From positions 4,782,996 through 4,846,995 of the forward strand of contig KK106982.1 of NCBI GenBank assembly GCA_000611775.1: a stretch of DNA of 64,000 nt. Reading direction: 5' to 3'. Origin of the DNA: Umbilicaria muhlenbergii (taxonomy: Eukaryota > Ascomycota > Lecanoromycetes > Umbilicariales > Umbilicariaceae). This document shows, piece after piece, positions 39,484 through 47,930 of the stretch (position 1 is the stretch's first letter; each line of letters starts with the position of its first letter). Made by a program: the position numbers and the translations under genes. The notes beneath the pieces were generated by a model that ran no database searches, had not been told where the DNA came from, and was given only the letters and a program-made list of their open reading frames with translations.

Positions 39484-41010
39484 TCAAAGGGCATCTCCAT
39501 TCCAATCATTAATACAATCATTATCATCATCTATGACCTCAATCCCATGCTCAGCCAATTCCTCTAAAAGCCCAGAATCCATCCCCTCAACCCCCTTCAT
39601 CCTCCACAACCGATCTTCCTGCGAAGCGATATTGTCGTTATTCATCTCTCGCTGTCGCTCCAGGCCTCGTTGACGCAAGATATCCGCGTCATCGGGATGA
39701 ATGGAAGGTGGCGTTTCTGGTTGAGGAATCGGGGTCGGAATGTCAGAGAAGCTGTTCGAAAAGTAGTGATGTTGCGACCCATGACTGAGACTTGAATGTC
39801 TCCTCCGCTTCCGCCCACGCATCTCCTGCCCCTCCTCCTCCTTCTCCCGTTCCCATTCCCCCTTTCCGAGCTCTCCGAGCCTACTGTCCTCGGCCTCTCC
39901 CTCTCCATCTCCGAGCAGACCTTTGTCATTTGTTCTCTGGCGCTTTTGGGGGCTTACACTTCGAGATGTGCTTCGAGAAGCATAAGCTTCCTTTGCCCTA
40001 TCTTGCAGACCCATTTGATTATCCTCTGTCAGATACACGCGCTTGTTTCCGTCGTATGTTGCGATCAGACGAGGCGTCTGTGGCAAGAGGAATGGCGTCA
40101 GAAGTGGAAGAACGGCCCAAGCAAATCGCACGAAAACAAACTCGCGGGAGCAATTGTCGATTTGGTGGATTTTGATGTTGTGGTAGATTGGAGTAAGATC
40201 GGAATCGAGAAGCAGTGTATGGAGTGTAAGGGAACGATCTGCCGCTTTGGGATAGAAGACAAATCTGCGTTCTTTGTCGAAGGCCTTGTGAATGTCGGAT
40301 CGAAGCAGTAGCAAGTTGGCTGGATCCTTAAGTACGTAGCTAGGATCGTTCGCGTACCTCTGCTTGTATGCGTACATATTGTTCCGTGCGAACCATGCCG
40401 TCTCACTTTCTGGACAGAGGTGTGCTATCTCCACGCCAGTACGATGCTGGGAGACTCTGCAGAAGACATCGCGCGCGTGAATGGTCTGGGCGTAGCTCGA
40501 TTGGGAGTGGCCATCGAGGGGAGAAGGTTGAGTGAGGGCATCATCGGGCAATCGCCACCACTCTGGGAGTTGCGTGGGAAACTGCCAGTCTCGAAAGTTG
40601 GTCACGACGGGCCACTTGTATGGCTTCGCAGGGTCAGAGACACCACCAACTAGATGTGCATATGGATATGGAACAATGAAAAAGTAGGATCCAGCTATCA
40701 GAACATCGTTCCTGTCGAGTTGTATAGCATTTCCATCTGCAGTGAGGCTGAAATAGCCGGTCTTGTTGTCTGCCACTATGCTGCACATATCGAGAGCCAG
40801 TCCGTGGTGCAGCCCGCCGCTGGGGTGATCTGGAGCCGACACAACCATCAACACATTCTCGCCATCAGCGTAGCCTGGATGGAGGAACGTAATCCTAGCG
40901 CTTGGAGGATGTCGGAGGTATTCAAACTCGGGTGCAGAGGTGCTGACGTTGATATCCGCACACGGGCGTGTTAGGACGGGTCCAGAGGAGTTCATAGGTA
41001 AAAACTTCAT
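39484..41010 (-). CDS. HNH-nuclease-domain protein with disordered basic/acidic tail
   Basis: A single uninterrupted frame of 508 codons. Residues 184-250 carry an HNH_2-type nuclease motif: Cys184, then EIAHLCP (His197, Cys199), WFARNNMYAY (206-215), NLLLLRSDIHKAFD (Asn232, Asp239, His241, Asp245) and FVFYPK. Proteins with this layout (a variable N-terminal region of about 180 residues, one HNH motif, a long low-complexity C-terminus) form a large, mostly uncharacterised family in filamentous ascomycetes; HNH domains cut DNA using a metal ion. The tail has a likely nuclear-localisation patch (RGRKRRRH, about 398-405), charged low complexity at 365-400 and an acidic end. All core residues are present, so it looks intact; substrate and role are unknown. 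The first Met is chosen, but Met6 is equally possible because the bases around both starts are duplicated. It diverges from the hydroxylase gene across about 340 bp. Confidence 0.85.
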   Translation of the reverse strand: MKFLPMNSSGPVLTRPCADINVSTSAPEFEYLRHPPSARITFLHPGYADGENVLMVVSAPDHPSGGLHHGLALDMCSIVADNKTGYFSLTADGNAIQLDRNDVLIAGSYFFIVPYPYAHLVGGVSDPAKPYKWPVVTNFRDWQFPTQLPEWWRLPDDALTQPSPLDGHSQSSYAQTIHARDVFCRVSQHRTGVEIAHLCPESETAWFARNNMYAYKQRYANDPSYVLKDPANLLLLRSDIHKAFDKERRFVFYPKAADRSLTLHTLLLDSDLTPIYHNIKIHQIDNCSREFVFVRFAWAVLPLLTPFLLPQTPRLIATYDGNKRVYLTEDNQMGLQDRAKEAYASRSTSRSVSPQKRQRTNDKGLLGDGEGEAEDSRLGELGKGEWEREKEEEGQEMRGRKRRRHSSLSHGSQHHYFSNSFSDIPTPIPQPETPPSIHPDDADILRQRGLERQREMNNDNIASQEDRLWRMKGVEGMDSGLLEELAEHGIEVIDDDNDCINDWNGDAL

Positions 41011-41354
41011 AGGTATGTGAGTATGAGTACTTTATGTGATATCATAATGTGTGCGCGGGTCGATTGTTATTGAAGTTGTTGATGTTTGCAGTTGAAGTGT
41101 TTTGGTTTTGTTGTCGAGGGAACAGCTGGAGGCAGCAGTAGAGGCAGCCTTAGGCTAGTGCGGCTCTGCTTCCAGGAAATATTCATTCAAAGACATATCC
41201 ACAACCTGTTGAATTATTGCGTGACTTCACTTCCTCATTGCGAGGTCCTGCTCTCAACTATTCTCACTCAGAGTAATCACAATGTGTCATTGCCTACAGC
41301 CACATTTCACCACAAGAACAAGAAATAATCCTCCTCTTTCTCTCCCTTCACAAA
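41011..41354. promoter_or_regulatory. Shared divergent promoter region
   Basis: A 344-bp non-coding interval separates the two divergent start codons. It keeps CpG and ordinary composition. No canonical TATA box or known operator could be assigned. Pyrimidine-rich tracts (ctcctctttctctccct) just before the hydroxylase start resemble the CT-rich leaders common at fungal transcription starts. Confidence 0.5.
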
Positions 41355-43043
41355 ATGCGTATCTTTCACATCAAAATCCCACCAACCATGTCCTCTGAAA
41401 CGCAAGTTCCCGTCGTAATCATAGGAGGCGGCATCGTAGGCCTCTCTGCCTCTCTCTGCCTCTCCCACTACGGCATATATTCCCTGGTCATTGAGCGCCA
41501 CTCAGGGACATCGATCCACCCGCGCGCGCGGAGCGTCAACGCACGAACTATGGAGCTCTACCGTCGTCTCGGAATCGAAGACTGCGTTCGCGAAGCCGGT
41601 GCTTCATTATCACCCAGCATGGGTATCCACTCTGGATATTCACTCAAGGAAGTTATTGAAGCGAAACCGCGCACAGAAGGTCCTAGGAAGTTTCCCCTAA
41701 CTGGGTTACTTGCGCCAATAAGTCCAGTAAGTGGCACGTTTGTCACCCAGGATATGATTGAACCAGTCCTAGTAGATGTTGCGAGGGAACGCGGGGCTGA
41801 TGTGAGGTTTTATACGGAATGTGTCGGCGTTGAGCAAGATGGTGATAGTGTTACGGCCACCTTAAAGGATCGGGAGAGCGGTGTCACCTCGACTATTCGA
41901 GCAGACTATCTGATAGCCGCTGATGGAGCAGGGAGTCCGATCCGCACTCAACTCAACGTTCCAACAACCGGCCGAGGCACAATGGGCCATCTCCTCAACA
42001 TCCTCTTCCACGCCGACCTGAAATCTCTTGTTCACAGACGCGAATTCTCTCTCTGTATCGTCGAACGCCCCGAAGTATGCGGCTTATTCACATCAATCAA
42101 CAACAGCGACCGCTGGGTCTTCCACCTCTCATATGACGCATCGAAAGGCGAGAAAGCCTCAGACTTCCCGCCCGAGAAATGCAAAGAGTTGCTGCGCATC
42201 GCATTAGGTATGCCGGAAATTGAGATCCATATTAAGAGTATCCTCCCTTGGGAACCATCTGTACGAATCGCAGAGCTTTTGCAACATGAGCGTATCTTCC
42301 TCGCCGGTGACGCAGCGCACCAGATGCCGCCATGGGGAGGACAGGGCGCGAATTCAGGTATCGCAGCCGCTCACAACCTTGCCTGGAAACTCGCTGCGGT
42401 ACTGAAAGGACATGCGAGCAAGGCGTTGCTGGAGACGTATGATGTGGAGCGAATTTCTGTGGGACGGGTGGCTGCTGAGGCATCAGCGAGTGCGGCTGAT
42501 GAGAGGGGGATCATATCGATGAAGTGGAATTTGACTGTTGCGATGGGGTGGTTGAGGAGGATACGTTTACTATCGGGCCATGGGTATTGTTATACGAGTA
42601 AGGCGATTTGCGTGGAAGATACTTCTCCGCTTGGAGGACTGACCTGGAAGCCATGGACTTTGCCGAGCCTGTTCCTGTCAATTGATGGAAGACCTGGAAG
42701 TAGGGCACCGCATTTATGGGTTGAGCATCAGGGGAAACGTATCTCAACTCTCGATTTATTCGGGAAGAGCTTTGTATTACTAGCTGGAGCAGAGGGCGCA
42801 TCATGGTTGGAGGCCGCGAGGAAAGTATCTTCTGCCCTGGGCATCAATGTTGCCGCATATTGTGCAGGACCAGAAGGCGATCTTGTTAGTTCAAAGGGTG
42901 AGTTCGAATCTGCTGCGGGTATCTCCTCCCGAGGCGCTATACTTGTACGTCCAGATGATTTTGTAGTATGGCGCCAGAGGAGACAACCCTCTGATCATCA
43001 GGCCAAGCTTGAGCAGGTGATGAGGCAGGCGTTGTGTATTTAA
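41355..43043 (+). CDS. FAD-dependent aromatic hydroxylase (class A flavoprotein monooxygenase)
   Basis: An intact single-exon frame of 562 codons. The dinucleotide-binding GxGxxG lies at 24-29 (GGGIVG), followed by the ribose-binding acidic end of strand 2 (ER, 47-48). The DG motif is YLIAADGAGSPIR (185-197), and the second FAD motif is RIFLAGDAAHQMPPWGGQG (313-331, GD at 318-319). The C-terminal region (about 430-560; APHLWVE, then STLDLFG) resembles the thioredoxin-like domain of phenol-hydroxylase and polyketide-hydroxylase relatives. Such enzymes use NAD(P)H and oxygen to hydroxylate a phenolic or polyketide ring; the substrate cannot be predicted. No signal peptide or membrane segment is visible, so it is probably cytosolic. 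Met12 (41,388, acc before ATG) is a good alternative start, as the flavin fold begins right after it. No other pathway genes accompany it, so a cluster role is unsupported. Confidence 0.9.
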   Translation: MRIFHIKIPPTMSSETQVPVVIIGGGIVGLSASLCLSHYGIYSLVIERHSGTSIHPRARSVNARTMELYRRLGIEDCVREAGASLSPSMGIHSGYSLKEVIEAKPRTEGPRKFPLTGLLAPISPVSGTFVTQDMIEPVLVDVARERGADVRFYTECVGVEQDGDSVTATLKDRESGVTSTIRADYLIAADGAGSPIRTQLNVPTTGRGTMGHLLNILFHADLKSLVHRREFSLCIVERPEVCGLFTSINNSDRWVFHLSYDASKGEKASDFPPEKCKELLRIALGMPEIEIHIKSILPWEPSVRIAELLQHERIFLAGDAAHQMPPWGGQGANSGIAAAHNLAWKLAAVLKGHASKALLETYDVERISVGRVAAEASASAADERGIISMKWNLTVAMGWLRRIRLLSGHGYCYTSKAICVEDTSPLGGLTWKPWTLPSLFLSIDGRPGSRAPHLWVEHQGKRISTLDLFGKSFVLLAGAEGASWLEAARKVSSALGINVAAYCAGPEGDLVSSKGEFESAAGISSRGAILVRPDDFVVWRQRRQPSDHQAKLEQVMRQALCI

Positions 43044-43146
43044 ATGATGAGTACAATGACACCAAATAATAATGGCACATAATCATTCACTTCAAGGTTC
43101 AGATCAAATTAAGTGATATTTGCTGCTCCTTGTGTATAAAACAGCC

Positions 43147-44478
43147 TTTTTTTTTTCTTCATTAAGTGTATGTAGTCTATGACTATGACACTGTGTTATA
43201 CTACATATGTGAAGTATTTACTACTTTAAGTCAGCTTGTTTTGTCAATTTCTTTTGCAACTGCTATTGATGTCAAAATTGCACATTTTAAATATTTTTTT
43301 CAATATCTCTTCACTTTACTTCCTGATTTTCATCCTCAACCCCCTTTAAAAGTCACTTTCATATGATTATTTTTATGTGTTTTAAAAATATAAAGTACTT
43401 TTAATTCCTTTCTTCATACACAGTAATTTATTTATTTTTATTTCTTCATTAAGTGTATGCAGCAGTTTAAGACTATGACATTGTGTAATTTATATATGTG
43501 AGGTATTTATTACCTCAAGTTAATTTATTTTGTCAATTTCTTTTGTGACTGTTATTAATATCAGAATTACACATTTTAAATCTTTTTTTAATATCTTTTT
43601 ACTTTACTTCTCAATTTTCATCCTTAACTCCCTTTAAAAGTCACTTTTATGTAATTATTTTTATGTGTTTTAAAAATATTAAAGTATTTTTAATTCCTTC
43701 CTTTGTACACAGTAATGACTGTAATGTTCATTATGTGAAATTTACTTTTTACATTTTCTGTTTTAGCTTCTGCTGCTTTTGTTTATACTGTTTACAATTT
43801 AACAGTAAATGCTCTGATGATTGTTTTATCTTACACTGAAAACATTAATTGTTTTCATATGTAAATAATCTGCAAAGATATGATTTAAAATAATTATGTT
43901 TTAATTTTATTTGTGTAAATGTTGTAAAAGTTAATCTTTCACATTTGTATAATTCTTTTGACTTTATGATTAAATTAAGTTTTATAACATATGTCTTGTA
44001 TTACTGTTCTTGATTTGTATTTTATTATTTTATTAATCATTCTTCTTTAACAATTTCCTCACTATCTTTTTTAATATAAGATAAAGAAATATGCCTTGAG
44101 TCTGCATTAATAATTGCATTTTCTGAGTTTAAAGTTTTTTGTTTGACTGCTTTATCTGCTAATTTATTTCCTGGTATTTGGCTATGACTGAGAATTTAAT
44201 GTATATGAATTAACTTTTAACTTTGCTGTAATTGCTGTAGATTTAACTGAATTTGTTATAAAACTTCAATATTTGCAGACTTTTATAATTTTTATATTGC
44301 AGTTTGATTATCTGTAAATATTTAAATGTTTTTTTCTAAAAACTGTCTTTAAATTGCTTGTTTTGTAGCCTGCATTATAGCATAAAGCTCTGTATTATAA
44401 CATAAAGCTCTGCATTTATTACTTCAGTGTAACAACTTAAAATATAACTTTTTGTATTTATATAATTACTGTAAGGGC
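43147..44478 (-). mobile_element. 5'-truncated LINE with RNase H end (Tad1/I-like)
   Basis: The poly(A) end is the run of ten T at 43,147-43,156, 104 bp after the hydroxylase stop. The 3' UTR holds two tandem units of about 287 bp (43,157-43,443 and 43,444-43,730). Upstream on the minus strand, about 44,470-44,100 encodes a LINE-type RNase H: TELYAIMQATKQ near 44,400-44,345, and SHSQIPGNKLADKAVKQ near 44,205-44,150. The conserved Trp before SHSQ is a stop, and other stops are frequent, so it is dead. The reverse transcriptase is absent, so the copy is 5'-truncated near 44,478. No target duplication was identified. The same tail is inserted alone at 22,222-22,540. Confidence 0.75.
43157..43730 (-). 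repeat. Two tandem 287-bp units in the LINE 3' UTR
   Basis: Both units begin CTTCATTAAGTGTATG on the plus strand and run through the same landmarks (TTTTGTCAATTTCTTTTG, CCCTTTAAAAGTCAC). The first unit keeps more C and G than the second. The insertion at 22,222-22,540 has just one unit. Confidence 0.8.
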
Positions 44479-44600
44479 CTCTATGATAATTGCATAACTG
44501 TTATACAACAGTTATATCACAGTTATATAATTATTATACAGTTATGCAACAGCTGCATAACTGTTGCATACAAGTTATGCAATTATAAAAGTTTATGCAA
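44479..44600. repeat. Cluster of GTTATGCA/TGCATAAC palindromic words
   Basis: About 120 bp containing many direct and inverted copies of a core like TGCATAACTGTT / AACAGTTATGCA (for example ttgcataactgttata, acagttatgcaac, cataactgttgcata). It could fold into several hairpins. It may be the end of an unrecognised transposon or a protein-binding array; nothing ties it to a known family. Confidence 0.5.
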
Positions 44601-45480
44601 TGATTAAATAATCATCACAAATACATGCACATAAAGCATAACTGATTTCAGTGACAAGAGCATAGCTGATTCACAGTTACAAATTTAAATAAGTGACTGA
44701 TTTAAGCAGCTAAAGCAACTGTAATGTTGCAATGAAGACTGAAGATATATAACAGAGACATGATAAGAATTAAGCAAATAATACTTTATTTCTTCTTATT
44801 TAATAACTTAAGATCCTCAACCTCATCTGATGACTGACAGTTTAAAATAAAGAATGCAGTGACTTTTTTTTATTAAACTTCTCTCTTTTTCTTCATTCTT
44901 TTCTCTTGCTTCATGTCATCACTCTGCTCTTTTTTCTGCTTCACTTCACAGCTTCATTTCTGATTTCACTCTCAACCTTCACTTCACTTCAGTGTCATCA
45001 TCATCATTTAATGCTGCTTGAACTTCTGTGAATTGCTGTCACTTTTGACTGAATTGTCATCTTTAATGTGAGGATGATGATTGCTGATCATATCAAGCCT
45101 GATCATTGTTGAGAATGTCATTTATGTTAACAAAGCCTTCATCAGCATTCTTTATATTAATGAAGTCTTCATCAGTGTTCTTTTCTTCAAGATTATTCTT
45201 CATGTCTTTTTGTATGCTTTCATGATCATGATCTTTCATGATTCTTTTTCACTTCATCAGCTTATTATGTCTTGTGTTAAAAAACACAGCATCAAGACTT
45301 GCATCTGAATCATCATTCAGATTAATAAAAACATCTTTTTTCAGACTTTGTTTAAGCATCTTCTTTGAAAAGTCATTAATTATGATCAGGTCCTTGAACT
45401 CCCCCTTTTTTCAAAAGACATCAAACATATTCAGCAGATATTGTTAAGTGTATTTTAAAATAATCATGTCTCACAGCTTC
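44601..45480. other. AT-rich stretch with weak minus-strand coding traces
   Basis: No gene can be called. On the minus strand short frames near 45,250-45,080 carry a near-repeat (NTDEDFINIKN, NADEGFVNIND), and a charged Lys/Glu-rich patch occurs near 44,940-44,870, which suggests a decayed repeat-containing protein. Family unknown. Confidence 0.35.
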
Positions 45481-45489
45481 TGTTTGAGC

Positions 45490-45660
45490 AGTTGAGTTAT
45501 CTGTAGGCTGTCACTGCAGGTCAGGGCGACACTGAGTCAGGCTGAGTCAGGTCAGGTCAGGTGACAGTGTCTCAGTGATTTTGAACTCACCTTGGCATGT
45601 CAGGTCAGGCCGGGTATTGAAGGCAGACACTGAGGGTAATTAAGACACTGAGAGCCACAA
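45490..45660. repeat. GTCAG-rich short direct repeats
   Basis: Multiple gtcagg / ctgagtcagg words within 170 bp, in a patch richer in G and C than its surroundings. Similar words (cctgacctgacctgactc) occur in the LTR-like repeat F at 46,130-46,155 and 11,015-11,040, so it may be a related LTR piece. Confidence 0.4.
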
Positions 45661-45699
45661 TAATTAGGGCTAAACCCTTTCATAATTTTAGATATTATA

Positions 45700-45904
45700 C
45701 AACTCAATGCGCCCGTCAATTCTGTGTAAAAATCATCAAAAACGGATCGCTGCGCATTAAGCTATGTGAGTTTGAAAGTTGACACTTTCATGAAGTTGAT
45801 TGATTGATGATGTTCGCCACCCTGAACTTTGAACCCACACAACTCAATGCGCCGCGATCCGTTTTTGATAATTTTTGCATAGAATTGACGGGCGCATTGA
45901 GTTC
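45700..45904. mobile_element. 205-bp foldback MITE with TA flanks
   Basis: It starts CAACTCAATGCGCCCG and ends CGGGCGCATTGAGTTC, bounded by TA on both sides (45,698-45,699 and 45,905-45,906). The arms are inverted for about 65-75 bp around a spacer of about 60 bp. Each arm also starts and ends with ACTCAATGCG / CGCATTGAGT-like words, giving nested inverted repeats. CpG is plentiful and the arms differ at only a few positions, so it entered after, or escaped, the decay that affects its neighbours. A TA target suggests a Tc1/mariner-type mobiliser; alternatively tacaa could be a 5-bp duplication. Confidence 0.7.
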
Positions 45905-45914
45905 TACAACTTAC

Positions 45915-47150
45915 ATGCGTTGCTTGAAAAAATCACCTACAATGTGATCTCTGATAAGCTCATTACCTTGTGACCTCATCAACTTTTTGAAGTTCCTCAC
46001 TTAAAATTAAGCTTTTTTCTAGCCGCATTAAGTTAGTTCAGTGTTCATGTGAGTACCTCAGGGTTGACCTGATTGGTCACTGAGTACCAGGTTCATGAAG
46101 GGGCTGAACTCATGAGTCAGGTCTTTAGTCATGAACCTGACCTGACCTGACTCAAATGACAGCCTAGTCATCTGAGAGTGAACAATTAACTGTACAAATG
46201 CATAATGTAGGAAGAGTAGTCTGTTGAATGATGTATTTTTAAAGTTCATCACCTCATTGATGAACTTGAAGATAGAATTAAGTTAATGATTTTAATAATT
46301 AATGTTGACCTCATCCTTGAGCTGTTTGAAAGCTCAAATGTCTTCAAGGTTGTTGACAGTGATGTAATGTTCAATTCATGTCAGAGATGCTTTGAGGATA
46401 CAGTTTTTTTAAGTTTTATATGCACTTCATATTCTCTTTTTCTCTTCTTTGAACACAGGATGATTCTTTCACATATCAAGAAATGTCATCATCACTGACT
46501 GCTTCACATTAAGATTAAAAAGTGTGACACAGAATCATCATTAAGCTGTGATGAAAAGTTTTTTATACATCTGAGAATATGACTTCAACACTTTTTTAAC
46601 ATCATTGATGCCTTGATCTGCAAATGTATTATTTATTATTATTGAGTCATTTTAACTTCTGTTTAATGTGCTGTCTTTGTCTTCAGATCATGACGTGAAA
46701 CTGATGTTTAACAGTTTATTGAATAAGGCTTGTCAGGAGTTTGATGAGGTTGAGGAACAAAACTGTTAACTTAATGAAGATTAAAGTTGTTGACTTGACA
46801 AGAGATGAGGTTGTTGACTTGATGAGAAATAAGATTATTAACTTACAAATCAAGTTTACTGACTTATTAAGAAATGAGGTTGTTGACTTAAAGGCTGAAC
46901 TTGTTGACTTGTTAAAAAATGAAGTTACTGATTTAAAAATTAAGTTTAAGGTTATAACCTGTGACTTAATGAAGCCTTCACTGATTTTTGAGCTTGTCAG
47001 ATATTTGATGATGCTGAAGGCTGAAACCTGCTGTTTAGAGAAGTTTTCACTGAGGCATGATTTGTTGATTTTCAGTTTTAAGATTGCATACTCAGTTTTA
47101 ATTAAGATAAAGTGTCATTAATATCATCTCATACTCTCTTTTTTAACTGA
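45915..47150 (+). pseudogene. Decayed protein-coding segment with Cys-rich and coiled-coil-like parts
   Basis: Family not recognised. Before the inserted repeat F the plus strand reads weakly. After it, 46,220-46,500 gives an open stretch (VDLILELFESSNVF, then CQRCFED and a His/Cys-rich end). Then 46,741-47,121 is a 126-codon frame whose first half repeats an NEVVDL-type word every seven or eight residues, with charged residues between (a coiled-coil-like or leucine-repeat pattern). Splice-like words lie between the stretches, so this may be an intron-containing host or element gene that was multicopy and then decayed. Stops and low GC match the surrounding repeats. It could equally be part of an unrecognised mobile element. 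Expression is unlikely. Confidence 0.35.
46030..46165 (+). repeat. LTR-like repeat F, copy 2 (partial)
   Basis: Matches 10,918-11,050 (TGTTCATGTGAGTACC; cctgacctgacctgactc) and then stops. It retains more G and C than copy 1. The shared bases before TGTTC mean the true left end lies a little outside the usual TG start. Confidence 0.5.
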
Positions 47151-47297
47151 GTGTCAGCAGTGATTCTCAAGCTGTGAGGTTGAAATGCTGATAAGTGTTA
47201 TGAACCCTGTGATGATGAGGTAGATGTATTATGTTCAGTTATAATCATAAATGATATGATGTTTATTCTTTGAATGATGTTAAGCTCTTTCATGTCA

Positions 47298-47392
47298 AGA
47301 CTATGCAAATTATGAATTAATGCATATGTTTTAACAGGTTGACATTTAGCTACAGAGAAGAATTTTAATTTAAGAAGCAAAAGGAAGAAAAC
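47298..47392 (-). repeat. Partial D/F-type LTR end, reversed
   Basis: The reverse complement matches the last 95 bp of the D1 and F LTRs (CTTCTTAAA...CATAGTCTTGACA). It begins TGTCAAGAC on the plus strand and ends exactly where the minisatellite starts. Confidence 0.6.
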
Positions 47393-47687
47393 ATTACCTT
47401 AAACATGTGACTTCAAAAGCTTAATATGTATGATCAGCTTTCATATACATTAATCAGATTTATTAAGTCTACAAATGTGACTTCAGAAGCTCATTATACA
47501 TGATTAACTTTCACATACATTAATCAGACTTATTAAGTCTACAAACATGACTTTAAAAGCTCATTATGCATGATTAACTTTCACATACATTGATCAGACT
47601 TATTAAGTCTACAAACATGACTTCAGAAGCTCATTATGCATGATCAACTTTCACATACATTAATTAAACTTATTGAGTGTCAAGTTT
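47393..47687. repeat. Minisatellite, left part (about 4 units of 70 bp)
   Basis: Tandem units built on ACATGACTTCAGAAGCTCAT, then a catgat(c/t)a(a/g)c(t/c)ttcacatacatt word and cttattaagtctac. Units differ mainly by transitions. The array is cut by D2 and continues at 60,528. Confidence 0.8.
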
Positions 47688-47930
47688 ACACTTGAATGCT
47701 GAACTGAACTGAATGATCTGAATGATGTACTGAACTGAATGACTGAATGAGTTAACACTGAATGACTGAATGAGTTAACAATGATTAAATTAATAAGCTT
47801 AACATATACATAAAAGTTTTAATCTTCATGCTTTTTCTTTTTTTTGCTTCTTAAACTAAAATTCTTCTCTGTAATTAAATGTCAACTGTTAAAACATATG
47901 CATTAATTCATAATTTGCATAATTTTAATA
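47688..47930 (+). repeat. 5' LTR of D2
   Basis: 243 bp, starts TGTCAAGTTTACACTTG; aligns with the LTRs of D1 but is shorter. Confidence 0.8.

Noticed and set aside
39792-40311. Plus-strand frames of 127 and 171 codons and a minus-strand frame of 95 codons inside the HNH gene
   Set aside because: They overlap the 508-codon HNH frame, have biased low-complexity composition and match nothing recognisable.
42220-42804. Small frames on both strands inside the hydroxylase gene
   Set aside because: Shadows of a well-supported coding frame with catalytic motifs.
47393-47687. Telomeric or centromeric satellite
   Set aside because: The unit does not contain TTAGGG-type words and the array is only about ten units long in total; a local minisatellite is enough.
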